Assembly (NCBI GenBank): GCA_035772735.1
Contig: JASDFA010000001.1
Span: 55,815,001-55,879,000, forward strand
From: Datura wrightii
Taxonomy: Eukaryota; Streptophyta; Magnoliopsida; Solanales; Solanaceae
Reading direction: 5' to 3'
Length of the DNA: 64,000 nucleotides
The translations under genes were made by a program, and so were the position numbers. The first letter of the stretch is position 1; every line of letters starts with the position of its first letter. Below, piece after piece: positions 43,188 to 55,191 of the stretch. The notes beneath the pieces were generated by a model. It saw nothing but the letters and a program-made list of their open reading frames with translations. It was not told the DNA's origin and ran no database searches.

Positions 43188-45523
43188 TTTCATGACCCGA
43201 GTGTAAACCCTGGATGAGACACGATACTTGGTGCAACAAGTGATCCCAAGCCAACCCATAGTCTATCATTACACTGGTAACTGAATAAACATAAGCGCAA
43301 GCTTTAAATAAATAAAACCTTTTAAGGAAAAACTGATTTAACAAGTGGCAATACATATGATAATTAATACTGGAAATCTATGTCTATGCCTGAAAGCCAT
43401 CTACTCAATGATGAGTTGCTGGGACAAGCCCCCAGCTAACTCAAAAATCTAACTGAAAGTAACTAACTGAAAATAAATATCATCCTCGAAAGATGAAGAC
43501 TCACCAAATGTTGTTGCTAATATATATGAGGGGAACTACTGATGATGCTAGGACTGAGAACCTGCACCTGTATCATGATACGATACAAAATAGGAGGTAT
43601 GCGTCAGTACTTTGAATGTATTGAGCAAGTGAGAGATATAATAAGCATGAAAGAACAAGTAACTAAACTGAAATGACATAAAATGACCAACTGAAATACT
43701 GAAAACTAATACAACTGAAGTATAACTGATATGGTCAATAATGACCCTGACTGATGGTCATAGACATGTCCTGCATCTGAGATACTGAACGGAGCTAAAT
43801 TGAACGGAACTGAACTGAGTAGAGACCGTACTAACTAGTGGGAGAGTTTATAACCGACATATAACAACTTGAGCTAAACATGGAGTTTTATGTATTTGCC
43901 CCATCGATAGGACCTAATATACCTTGCTAGTGTATAAAGGAAGGAACTGGGTGATCACAAATCTGGTACCCGATGGGCCAAGTAACCTACAGTGGCAGCG
44001 TAGTTCTGGGAACATGTGTGCACTAAAACTCCGGTCTGCTTGGTGCTAAGTACTACTCCCACTGGATAAATCCTAAATTTGTTTACTAAGTTTATAGCCC
44101 ACAGCTGGGGCCCAAGACTAAATCAGGGACACTTATATGGAAGTACCCTAAGAGTTTTATCAGATCGAATTCTGTAACTAGTGTTCTAAAACTGGTCAGA
44201 GCTTCTTATCTGGAAGCGTCGTAACCATCTAAAGAACAAACTAATAACTAATTCTGATAACTAATATCTGGGAGGCATTACTGACATCTCAAGAAACACT
44301 ACAGTCAAACTGATCAGCTGACATTACTGAAATATACTAAAGATATTAACATCATGCCTGAAACCGGCAACCATGCAACTAACTTAGCATTTAGCTGATA
44401 ATAACAACATGGAATTCCCAACACTGATAGAGTCAAGCAACATTATGTCTATACAATTATGCAATACCCTAATTTCTGTATTCAAGAACTAGGGCTAAAA
44501 CCCAATTACAGGAAGCAAGTATCAACATGATCTCTAAATAATTGAAATATAGCAGCTAACAATATGAACAACATTCCACATGAATTGGATCGGATTCAGA
44601 CTAAAAAATTACTAAATTTCGAAACCTCAGGGCTAGGACTACTAAGAAAATTGAAATGGGTTTTGGGGCACAAGGGACGCACAATTCCCTTGCTAAATTC
44701 TCACATACCTATTGATTAAAACCCCGAATAAAACCCTTAAGAAGATATGAGAAGGAGTTTCTCCTGCTTTGTGCTTTCTGACTAAGTTCTACATTCTAAC
44801 TTCTGAGGGAATGAGAGGAATGAAGAGTGAACATTGATTGCCCCTCTAAATCCCCTGAATATAACCCAAATGAAGTATTTTAGGGATTAAAAAGGTGGAA
44901 AATTACAAAATTGCCCCTGAAAAAAAATTTGGAAAACTGCCCAACAGGGACTAAAGGGTCACACAACGAGTTGTTGGTTGACAAGACAACTCGTTGGGAC
45001 CAGTCATTAGTACTGGGCCTAGAAACAGGGCTTACTGGATTGGGCGATAGAACGAGACCAGTCGTTGGTACATCCTGCTGTCACTGGAAGGACAAACTTA
45101 GCCCCTCTGCTACGAACGACACAATGACTCATTTGTAGAACCAATGGGTCATTGCATCTACTCGTGGTCAACACTGTCTTGACCTGAGGGGTTGTTGGTT
45201 TAGGGAACGGATTGAAACAAGGACTCGTTGGTGTAAACCGCGAGTCGTTAGTCCCACTCCTTGGTTCAGGGTAAGGTCTAGCAAGTTTTTGGACCTGGGA
45301 TACAACGGACAATAGGACGACTCGTCACTCCTTTAAATAGGTTGTCCTATGCCTTGTTAGTTCCCAAAAGGTAATCTATAGGACAGACAATGACTCAGAC
45401 AACAGTCCATTATAGGTGACAACGATTTGTTGTCTAGGTCGTTCTGTGAAAAAACATTTCTGGTTCTTTCTGGTTTTTCATGCATAGTCTGAGTTTGCTC
45501 TAGAAAAGTTTCAGGGTGTTACA
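43188..45523 (-). repeat. M1 3' LTR
   Basis: Plus-strand start is tttcatgacccgag (tgtcatgacccgag expected, one base worn) and it ends ggtgttaca. It matches 60551-62886 closely, including the acgactcgt at 45317-45325. Open frames 44911-45312 are chance. Confidence 0.9.
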
Positions 45524-45787
45524 ATATCTCCCTCTTGGGATCATTAATCCTCGAATGCAAGCTAAAACTACTGGGAAACTAGGAAAAGAGTTGGAATTCC
45601 CAAACTGAGACTATGAACTAATTTCTGAAGGAATGACTGACTCCTAACTTATTTAACCATGCTATCTGAGTTAATTCAACTAGGATGCATATTTAAAATA
45701 TGAATAGAGTTGATGAGTACGGAACTAAATAGAATATTGAGAAGGAATTTAATACCTTATGATGGAACTGAACTAGAAGGGAATAAA
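45524..45787 (-). other. M1 3' untranslated stretch and polypurine tract
   Basis: In element sense the tract caagagggaga (plus strand 45527-45537) lies three bases from the LTR. The rest is non-coding, matching D1 40969-41266 in position. Confidence 0.8.
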
Positions 45788-46400
45788 TAAGGGTATTTGG
45801 CCATCATGTCTGCTTTTGCCTTCCATGTGCTTCCCTCAACTAGCTGGTTCTTCCACAACACTTTTACTGAAGTGACTTCTTTGTTTCTCAGCTTACAAAC
45901 CTGACGTTCTAAGATCTGAATTGGGACCTCTTCTTAAGAGAGACTATCCATCACCCCAGACTGTCTAGTGGCACAGCTGATGTCGGATCACCGATGTACT
46001 TCTTCAATAATGACACATGGAAGACTGGGTGTGCAGATGCTAACTCCGAACATAATTCTAACTCATAGGCCACATTGCCAATTTGCCTCAAAATCCTATA
46101 GGGTCCTACATACCTCAGAATGCATTTTCCTTTCTTTCAAAACCTCATCATCCCTTTCATGGATGAAATTTTAAGATAAACCCAATCATCTACAACAAAT
46201 TCTAACTCTCTTCTCCTCACATCAGCATAGGATTTCTGTCATCTTTGAGTTGTTTTCAACCTCTCCCTGATAAGTTGCACTTTTTGCATAGCTTCATGGT
46301 CTGAGTTTGGCCCTATCAAGGTAGCTTCACCAACTTAAAACCACCCTATAGGAGACTTACACCTTCGATCATATAATGCCTCAAACGGGGCCATCTGAAT
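45788..46400 (-). pseudogene. M1 integrase C-terminal part and chromodomain-type tail
   Basis: Read on the minus strand in pieces. The C-terminal tail gives EEVPIQILERQVCKLRNKEV, SVKVLWKNQLVEG and ADMMAKYPYLF, the chromodomain-type end of Del integrase, after one in-frame stop near 45935. Upstream (46010-46400) are worn pieces parallel to D1 40500-40680, such as the SYADVRRRELE-like segment near 46200. No frame stays open for long. Confidence 0.75.
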
Positions 46401-47040
46401 ACTGGAGTGGCAGCTGTTGTTGTACGCAAACTCGATGAGAGGTAGATGATCATCCCAATAGCCCTTGAAGTTGATCACATAAGCTCTCAACATACTAACA
46501 TCTGAATAGTCTGCTAAGCTTGTCCATCAATCTGAGGGTGAAAAGCAGTGTTGAGCTTGACTTGAGTACCGAGTCCTTTCTGAAATGACTTCCAGAAATG
46601 CCAGGTGAACTGGGTACCTCTATCAGAAATGATGGACAAGGGAACTCCAAGTAGTCTGACCGTTTCACGAATGTACAGCCTAGCATAATCCTCAACTAAG
46701 TCCATAGTTTTAACTAGGAGGAAATGTGTTGACTTGGTCATCCGATCTACTATCACCCAAATTGAGTCATATTGTCAGCGAGAATGAGATAGACCTGTAA
46801 TGAAGTACATATTCACTTCTTCCCATTTCTATATGGGTAAGCTGATATCCTGAGTCATACCTGCAAGTCTCTAATGTTCCACCTTAACCTGTTGGCAGTT
46901 CGGGCACTTATCAACAAATTCTGTAATGTCTCTTTTCATGTCGTTCCACCAGTAGATATCTTGTAGGTCATGATACATTTTAGTGGAACCTGGGTGGATA
47001 GAAAATCTAGAGATGTGTGCTTCTGCCAGTATTTTCTATC
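46401..47040 (-). pseudogene. M1 integrase core and zinc-binding region
   Basis: The open part 46514-46756 reads IVDRMTKSTHFLLVKTMDLV, then RLLGVPLSIISDRGTQFTWH with the second catalytic Asp, and AFHPQIDGQA just before the catalytic Glu position. Further upstream in coding sense, near 46890-46920, the CPNCQQVKVEH-like zinc-binding half can be read. Stops separate the pieces. Confidence 0.8.
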
Positions 47041-47880
47041 TCATGTCACCTACATCCGGTACATAAAGTCTGCCCTAGTAAGGAAGCACACCATCTCCCC
47101 CCTGGAGAAAGCCTCCACTTCTTTTCTGAGAACTGCTACTTTCATCTTAAACAGTATAGGATCTTCATCCTGCTTTGACTTAAATTTAACAACTACCGAG
47201 GAATCTGACCCACTCTACAGTACTACTCCGCCCTCAGCTGAATTGACTAATTGCACTCCCAACTAAGCTAACCTATGAATATCCTTCGCCAGTTCCTTTC
47301 TGCCCTCTTCAACATGAGAAACGCTCCAAATGGACATCCTGCTTAGGGCATCAGCCACCACATTGTCCTTGCCTGGGTAGTATAGCACACTCATGTCGTA
47401 ATCCTTCAATAACTCCAACCACATTCTTTGAAGAAGGTTTAAATCTTTCTTACTAAATACGTACTGAAGAATTGTGGTCGGTGCAAATATCCACAAGGAC
47501 CCCATAAAGACAATGCCTCTATATGTTTAATACAAACACCACCACTACCAATTCAAGGTCATGAGTCAGATAAGTATTCTCATGAACTTTGAGTTGTCTG
47601 GAGGCATAAGCTATCACCTTACCTGGCTGCATCAGAACACAACCGAGGCCAACTTTGGAAGTATCACAATGGGCCACCGATCAATTTGTTCCTTTCGATA
47701 AGATCAAAATTGGAGCTGTATTGAGTCGAGTCTTCAAATTCTTGAAACTCTTCTCACGCGCATTTGACCAATGAAACTTCACCTTTTTATGAGTTATCTT
47801 AGTCAGAGGAGACGCAATAGAGGAGAATACTTCTACAAACCGTCGGTAATAAACGGTTAGACCTAGGAAACTTAAAATAT
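47041..47880 (-). pseudogene. M1 RNase H and tether
   Basis: Open part 47263-47505: YVFSKKDLNLLQRMWLELLK, DYDMSVLYYPGKDNVVADAL, SRMSIWSVSHVEEGRKEL, the end of RNase H and the tether, as in D1 18440-18620. The catalytic half (47510-47700) is frame-broken but shows a LKVHENTYLTHDLELVV-like stretch. Nearer RT, FYRRFVEVFSSIASPLTK is readable at about 47810-47860. Confidence 0.78.
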
Positions 47881-48560
47881 TTGTTGGGGAAGTAGGTCTG
47901 GGCCAGTCTTTTGCCGCAACTATCTTTCGAGGATCTACCTGAATACCTTTACCTTAGACCATGTGACCAAGAAAAGTCATAGACTTCAACTAGAATTCAC
48001 ATTTGCTGAATTTAGCGAACAATGGGCTGTCTCTGAGCGTCTGTACCACTATCCTCAGATGGTTAGCATGTTCTTCCTTGTTTATGGAGTATACCAGAAT
48101 GTCATCAAGGAATACAATGACGAACATGTCTAGATACTCTTTGAATACCCTGTTCATTAGGTCCATGAAAGTTATAGGGGCATTAGTTAGTCCAAAGGAC
48201 ATAACTGCAAATTCATAGTAAGCATACCTAGTTTTGAAAGCTATTTTCAGTATGTCACATTCTCTGACTCTAGGCTGGTGATACCCCAACTTAAGATCTA
48301 CCTTGGAAAAACAACTGGCTCCTTGAAGCTGATCGATCATGTCATAAATCCTTGGTAGGGGATACCTGTTCTTAACTATAACATTGTTCGGTTGATGGTA
48401 GTCGATACACATTCTAAGAGTACCATCTTTCTTTCACACGAACAACACTGGAGCACCCATGGAGAGATGTCGGGCCTGATAAAACCCTGATCAAGTAGGT
48501 CTTTTAGTTATTCCTTTAACTCCTTAAGCTCAATTGGAGCCATTATGTATGGAGGAATGG
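47881..48560 (-). pseudogene. M1 reverse transcriptase
   Basis: Open part 47990-48412: MCIDYHQPNNVIVKNRYPLP, LQGASCFSKVDLKLGYHQ, YYEFAVMSFGLTNAPITFMD and an intact FLDDILVYS catalytic motif, then FAKFSKCEF. This is the only Del RT in the window with both Asp residues. The N-terminal fingers lie beyond a frame change and stop near 48420-48500, so it is still a pseudogene. Confidence 0.85.
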
Positions 48561-48620
48561 AGATGGGTTGAGTGACTGGAAGAAGGTCTATGCTGAAGTC
48601 TATTTCATGCTCGGGAGGGA

Positions 48621-49199
48621 CTATGGGAAGATCTTCGGGAAACATGTAAGGGAATTTGCTAACATCTGAAACTGACTGGATAGTTGGGTCTTAATGTTGG
48701 AATCTTCCACCCAAATTAGGTGATCGATGCACCCTTTAAAAATGAGCTTCCTTATCTTGAGGTAGCAAATAATTCGATCCTTAGGCGTGGAACTACTACC
48801 CCTCCACTCTAGAACTAGCTTATTTGAAAATTGAAATATGATGACTCTAGCTCTACAGTCAACTAAGGCATTAGCAGAGCGTAGCCAATCCATGCCAAGA
48901 ATGAGGTCGAAATAGACCATCTCTAACTCTACTAGATCAACTAGAATGACATTACTCAATACTGAGACTGGGAAGTTTTTATACACCCGGCTGGCTCTAA
49001 CTGACTCACCAACTGGGGTAGAGACTGAGAATGGTTCTGAGAGGACTTCAAGATTGATTTCAAACTGGAAAGCTACATAGGGAGTCACAAATGATATTGT
49101 GGCTCCTGGATCTAGTAGGGAATACACATCTAGATAGAAGAGACGTAGCATAACCATGACCACGTTAGGTGAGCTCTCCTGATCCTGATGAGAGGACAA
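48621..49199 (-). pseudogene. M1 protease
   Basis: A 192-codon frame in the order seen in Del polyproteins. It has an active site in YSLLDPGATISFVTPYVA (DPGA), VYKNFPVSVLSNVILVDLVE, the FDLILGMDWLRSANALVDC motif and a LVLEWRGSS end, then the start of the protease to RT linker. D1 16741-17190 is the counterpart. It joins gag upstream at about 49200. Confidence 0.85.
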
Positions 49200-49572
49200 A
49201 CCATAAAAGCGGTTTTGGTGCTGACAGCCATTCGTACATGAATTTTTGTCCTGGTGAGCTGCACGACCTACTGGAGCTGCTGAAGTGGTAGACTGTGATC
49301 TCCCCCGTCCTACTGACGGGCACTCTTTTAGCCGGTGACCTAGCTGTCACACCCAAAGAAACCCTCTTTTCCCTGGAGGCATTCACCGGGATGATTCTTT
49401 CCACACATAGGGCAAGCTGGATAACTGTTGCTTGCACTGTAACTATGGGACTGAGAGCTAGATGCTCCACCCTTTCAATCCTTGCGAGACCAGAAAGTAG
49501 GGGCGCTGGCTGAGGTGGGTGTTGGAGTCCTCTGTTGCTGCTGCTGAGGCAAGCTACTGCCGTCAGACCTCT
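49200..49572 (-). pseudogene. M1 gag, zinc-knuckle end, left of Y
   Basis: On the minus strand, with a stop, this reads CPMCGKNHPGEC (first knuckle, CX2CX3HX3C), then FFGCDS, a stop and a worn second knuckle, then a Ser/Gln-rich stretch leading to protease. A Gln/Pro-rich stretch sits next to the Y insertion. The open frame 49165-49578 on this strand is mostly out of phase with it. The gene continues on the other side of Y at 51959. Confidence 0.75.
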
Positions 49573-51953
49573 TGTCACACCCCGAGTCTATACCCTGGAT
49601 GGGACATAGTACTTGGAGTCACAAGTAACCCCAAGTCAACCCATGGTCTATCCTAATACTGGCATTTTGAGTAAAAACATAGCGGAAGCTTTAAAATAAT
49701 AAAATAAACATTTATGAGAAAGAACTAAATCATAAAGTTTAAAATAATTGAAACAAAGCTGAAAAAAATCGGAATCTATGTCTATTTCAGAAAGCCATCT
49801 ATCTGATGAGTTGCTGGGACAGGCCCCCAGCTAACTCTAAGTCTAAATGAAAGAAATGTAACTATATGAAATAATACTCATCCTCGAAAGATGAGGACTC
49901 ACCAATGATGCAGCTAGAAACGTTTGAGCAAGATCTGCTAACGATGCTGAGACTTAGAACCTGCAGCTGTATCATAAAATGATACAGTATAAAAGGTATG
50001 CGTCAGTACTTTGAATATACTGAGTAAGTGAGAGAAACCATAACATAGAGAATAAAACAACTGAGTTGTAAATATATGCAATGACCGACTGAAATACTGA
50101 TACTGAATAAACTGTGATATACTGAGATGGTCAATTTAACCCTGTCTGATGGTCAAAGACATGCCATAAACCTTAGATACTAATCTAAAATACTGTACTG
50201 AACTGATCTGAACTGACTAATTTGAGACTGAACTGAATTGACTAGTGGGAGAATCTATAACCGACATATAACCACGTGAGCTAGACGTAGAATCCGATGT
50301 ATACACCCCATCGATAGGAGCCAATATACCTTGCCAGGGTAAAAAGGCATGAACTAAGTGATCAAAGGTCTGGGGCCATGAGTCCAATGAAATATAACCT
50401 ATGGTGGTGACGTAGTTTTGGGAACCTAGGTGTGCTGGAACCCCAATCATCTCGGTGCTAAGTACTACTAACACTGCATAGTCCTAAACTAACTACTAAG
50501 TTGATAGCTTAAAACTGGGGCCCAAGAATAAGTCAGGGATACCTATCTAAAAGTACCCTGCGGGTCTTATTGGACTGTATTCTGTAACTGGTGTTCTAAG
50601 ACTGGTCAGAGCTGCTTATCTAGAAGCATCGTAACCATCTAAAGAACCAACTAAAATCCGATAACTGATATTTGGGAGGCACCACTGACACCTCAAGAAA
50701 AGACTATAGTCAAAGTGATTAGCTAACATTTCTATATTATACCCTATATGCTAATAATTGATTGAGACTGGACTAACAAACATCTGACTGAATTTTCAAC
50801 ATTTTCTAGTAATATGGGAAACCCAACTGATAAAATCAAGCCACAAGGAATAACTAGTCCAATAGGCAAAATTCTAGTTTACTGAATTCAAAGATAGGGC
50901 TAAAACCATTCTTAGAAGAATGAGTATTAACATGATACTAGGTAGTGGAATATAACAACAATCAACATAGAGAACGTTTCACATGCTATAAACGATGTCT
51001 AACATATAATTTATTCACATTCGAAAGTTTCAGGGCCAGAAGTAATAGACAAGATAGAGAAGATTTTTGGGGACACAAGGGAAGAACTATTCCCTTGTTG
51101 AATTCCCATATACCTGGTTTAGAAATCCCTGAGAGAATCCCTTGAAAAATTTGAGGAGAATTTGATTGCCCTAGCTTTTGCTCTATGTCTTTTTGAGAGA
51201 AATTTTATGTTCTAACATTTGAGGGGATGTGATAAATGAAGTAAAACGTCTGTTACCCCCTCTGAAACCCTAGATTTAAACCCAAAATGATGTATTTTAA
51301 AGTCTAGGAGTTTAGGAAATTACGTAAAATTCTCTTGGTAATTCGTAGGAAAAAGGATCCTGCCAGTCCCCACATGTCACTCCACGAGTTTTGAGGTTAG
51401 GGAAGACTCATGGTGCCCAATCGTGATGTACACTTGAAGTTTTCTACATATTCCCCAACCTTCTAACGACTGACTTCACGAGTCATCAGGTGACCTAACG
51501 ACTCGTGATGTCTTCCGCTGCCATTGAATCAAAATTCCTCTTCAGGGTCACCACGGCTACTAGACGATTCATTAGCGGTGACCAAGACTCCTGGTCACCT
51601 CTCATAGTCCACACTGTTGAAAACCACCTGGGGGTCACCATGGGAGACACCATGACTCGTGGTGTCCCAAATGAGCCGTGGTGAGGATCCGTTAAGTGCA
51701 CTGCCCAAATTTTCCAACTTTCAGTCAACCTTTGACCATGAATCACATAAAAACTCATGGTGTTTACCATGACTCGCGGTCACTCAATTTCCCAATTTTT
51801 CAACCAAGTCCAGACCCTTCCCAACGAGTCACTCCACATCTCGTGGCCTACCCCACGGGTCATAGGACGACTCATTCTGTGACCTGGTGCAGAAAATCTT
51901 GTTTTCTCTATTTCATCACCCGGGTTTGATCTTAGAGTTTTCGAGGCATTAAA
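49573..51953 (-). repeat. Y, solo Del LTR in M1 gag
   Basis: A single LTR, plus-strand start tgtcacaccccgagtc, end cgaggcattaaa (tgtaacacctcg-type start in reverse, worn). Flanks are cctct (49568-49572) and ccttt (51954-51958), a 5-bp duplication with one change. Gag reads on across it. It belongs to the D1 LTR subfamily by its first 25 bases and holds an acgactcgt at 51498-51506. A solo LTR implies LTR-LTR recombination after insertion. Confidence 0.85.
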
Positions 51954-51958
51954 CCTTT

Positions 51959-52726
51959 GGTGCCATAATCTGATTGACCAGCTCTAGAACTCTTGTTCTC
52001 CTACTCCATATCTTTCAACTTTTCTGCCTCATTCTGCTGTGCATGAACGATGAGGCTGGATAGGTCAATGTCCTTAATGAGCATTATGGTCCTACATTCC
52101 TTAAGTACCAGGTGTGATACCCCATTGACGAACTTAAGCATGCGAGCCTTTGGCTCTGCTACCATCTCTGGAGCATACCTCAACAACCGAGTGAACTCCA
52201 ATGCATATTCCTCCATAGTCCTGTTATCCTGCTTTAAGTTCATGAACTCTACGACCTTAGCCTCCCTTACCTATCGAGGGAAGAATCTATCTAGAAATGT
52301 TGTGGTGAGCTCTTCCCACTCTATTGGTTCTGCTCCTGCTAGCCTCCTTTCCTTCCATTGGTCATACCAAATCTGAGCCACCCCTTTCAACTAGTAGGCA
52401 GCCCAATCAGCACTCTCTGCGGAACTAACACCCATAATCCGGGTGATGTTCTGCACCTCATCTAAAAATTCTTACGGGTCCTCTCCCACCTTGGATCCAT
52501 GAAAAGCTGGAGGATTTATTTCGGTCAAATCCCAAATCCTAGAAGCTACTTTGGACATATTTGTGTTCACTGAAACCACCTGCTGGTTCACTTGATTAGT
52601 CACTGTCTGAGCCAGCAACTGGATTGCCGCTCTCAATTTTGCTAATGACACATGGTCATCTTGAGGGGCTGCTGGAACTACTAGAATAGGCCGAGCCCTT
52701 CTTCCATTTCCTTGTCTTGGAGGCAT
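51959..52726 (-). pseudogene. M1 gag, N-terminal part
   Basis: Starts MPPRQGNGRRARP at 52726. Readable: VSLAKLRAAIQLLAQTVTNQ, IWDLTEINPPAFHGSKVGED, a stop, AHIWYDQW-like residues near 52370, FFPR then a stop, EFMNLKQDNRTMEEYALEFT, RLLRYAPEMVAEPKARMLKF and IDLSSLIVHAQQNEAEKLKD. It matches D1 gag 15531-16300 in order. Stops at about 52472, 52390, 52272 and 52001 disable it. Confidence 0.85.
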
Positions 52727-52934
52727 AGTTTCAATGTAAATAAAATATAGCACGAGTTAGGAGAACATTTCTGGAATTGAACTTTAACGCACGATAAGGA
52801 ATATGAACAAAAGAGAGTTTTCCTAATAACGTCTCGTAGCCTCCCCGTCATATGTGTTTCGTAGCTTCATACCCATGAAAAAGACTCTACTTTGCACGGC
52901 CTTCATATATCCTAGGATACTCTAAACCAACTAC

Positions 52935-52946
52935 TTTGATACCAAG
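52935..52946 (-). promoter_or_regulatory. M1/X primer binding site, initiator Met tRNA
   Basis: The plus strand reads tttgataccaag, reverse of cttggtatcaaa, a worn tggtatcagagc. It lies two bases from the end of LTR X, so X acts as the adjacent 5' LTR. Confidence 0.8.
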
Positions 52947-53367
52947 TTTGTCATGACCCAAACGTACACCCGAATCGTAGACATGGGACAAGGGACCCCA
53001 AGTCAACCCATTGCTTATGCATTCAACTAATCTCATTTAAATAAATGGAATATTAAGCATAAAACATCGCGGAAATGTAACCATGACATAACATCAGAAA
53101 ATAACAAATATTTACATAAGCTGAATACTACTCATTTGTCCGAAAGCCTCTAATATGTAAGATGGGTTGATGGGACAACATCCCCAACTAACCCGAGCAA
53201 TACTAAAACATAGTTAAAAGGAAAGAATATCAAACATCCCTCAAAACATGAGGACTCACCAACAAGCTGATATCGTAGGCTGGAGTGGTCTAAGGATAAG
53301 AATAAGCCTAAGATCCGGACCCTGTATCATGAAATGATACAGCATAGAAAGTATGCGGTCAGTACGT

Positions 53368-54953
53368 TGACGAAGGGCTTACTCACGCACTTCATAGACA
53401 TATTTTTCCTATACTTTACTATGTTTTGAGAACAAATTATGTGTGTTTGCATGTGTTTATACTATATATTTGTGAAAATTAGCTAACGCATTTGATTAGA
53501 TGTTTTCAAGGCTAAAAAGGATGGATTTGAATGTATTTGAGGCTTAAGGAATGAAGATGAAAAGAAGCTGAAGTCGTGGGCCAAGGTTGAGTTTGGAAGA
53601 TGCAGAAACTGTGTACCTGACGGGTTGAGGGAATGACTCGTTACGTCTGGTAATGAGTCGTGAAGTCAGTCGTGGAGACTAAGAAGAGAAAATTTGAGAA
53701 AAATCCAGGGAAGGTAACGGAAGACATCACGAATCATCAGGTGTTGGCACGACTTATTGTGAGAGCATTGGTAGGAATTGTCAGGTACACTGGAATTTTG
53801 GAGAGTTAGACCACGAGGGGCCTAACGACTCGTGCCCATGCAAAACGAGTCGTTAGGTGACCCGTTACCACAACTGGCAACGCGGCATGGAGGACGCGAA
53901 AAAGGAAGGTGCAATTCGGGAAGGCTTCCAAAACGGGGAAAAAGTGGATTTCCTACTTCAACTAAGAAAAGGAAAATTAAATCCCTAGACAAATTAATCA
54001 AGGAATGTGGAAAGCATCTAACTGCTGTAAATACCCTTTATTTTCATGTAATAGCTATCAAGTGTTAAGAATCACGCTTTAGAACCAAGTTTGAAATCAA
54101 GTTTCAAATTCAAAATTCTTCAAGTAGGATTAGAGTTTTAAGTCTCAAGTCTTTCGATACAAGTTTGGTGTCTTACGTTTGGAATTTTGAGACGATTGTT
54201 GAATTGTTCTTCTTTATTGTTGCAATAATCAAGTGAGTTTCTTTCTATCAACGTTGTAAGTATCGATTTTTGCTTCTATTTATGAAATCTATTAATTTAC
54301 TCATAAACATGATAGGCTAAAACCACCACAACTAGGATTGTGGGAACCATGACAAATTAACACACATAGGTAAAATACTTAGTGATTCTTGAACGGAGTT
54401 TATGCATGTATTGTTTCTTCCTTCGTTTTAATTCATACTTACCGTAACAAAGAAGTAAAGAATGGGAAAAGGGATTAACAATGGAGATTTGAGGCTACCA
54501 ACCCTCATCTAATAGCTTGAACTTTTTCGGGGATAGCTAATCCAATATTAAGGGTAAGGGTCAATTAAAGTACACCCGTAGACGGACCAAGTTGCGTGGT
54601 GAAAATCATCCAGATGGGGACCAACCATTTAGGCGAACCTAACTTACTTATATTGCATATTAAGCATCGGAATAGATCACTAGTATAAAATGCCTTGTGG
54701 TGATGAAGTCATGGGGAACACTTACCCTAGTTAATTGCAATAATATGGATACAACAATCAATTTCTCAAAATAATTATTTATTACTTTTACAAATCCCCC
54801 CTCTTAGGAAATAATTAACTAAAAAGCTTAAGCACTAGCGCTCCTCTACATCCTTCCGTATTCTCTGTGGGGTCGACCCCAACCTCTAGTTGGGTTTTTT
54901 ATTGACAACGTCCACTTCATACTTCGTAAGGAGGTGTGCTTTGAGCGTTATCA
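53368..54953 (+). repeat. Z 5' LTR
   Basis: Starts tgacgaagggcttactcacg and ends gagcgttatca. It matches 57184-58825 closely, lacking about 40 bases present near 58250-58290 of the 3' copy. ACGASTCGT palindromes are at 53825 and 53845. The TATA position reads tgtaaata (54026-54033) where the 3' copy has tataaata. The open frame 53832-54068 is chance. Confidence 0.92.
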
Positions 54954-54958
54954 AAAAG

Positions 54959-54976
54959 TGGCGCTGTTGACGGGGA
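54959..54976 (+). promoter_or_regulatory. Z primer binding site, Asp-tRNA-like
   Basis: tggcgctgttgacgggga, two changes from the Asp-tRNA complement used by A2, five bases after the LTR. Confidence 0.8.
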
Positions 54977-55144
54977 GTACGATTTAGGATTAGATTAATT
55001 GCTTGTGTTAGTCTTTATTTCTTATTTTTTGTTTTTCTTTTATTTTCTGACGTGTCACAGGGCAGCGTGGTGAAACAAGCGGCAAAGATATGACCACGAT
55101 CTTAACAGGTATCTTTATGAAGTCTGAGTAATCAAGATACTTGT

Positions 55145-55191
55145 GTCGTGCCATGACGTTAAATCAGGCGCTACTTGGGAGGCAACCCAAG
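55145..55191 (+). ncRNA. two-hairpin block in Z
   Basis: Hairpin 1: gtcgt (55145-55149), gcc, atgac (55153-55157), with a G-U pair. Linker gttaaatcaggcgcta. Hairpin 2: cttggg (55174-55179), aggcaa, cccaag (55186-55191). Compared with A2 and A1, both sides of the lower stem have changed (ctt/aag against cac/gtg) and pairing is kept. Confidence 0.6.

Noticed and set aside
49165..49578. 137-codon minus-strand frame as a gene
   Set aside because: Mostly out of phase with the readable gag knuckle; the gag frame on the same strand explains the DNA better.
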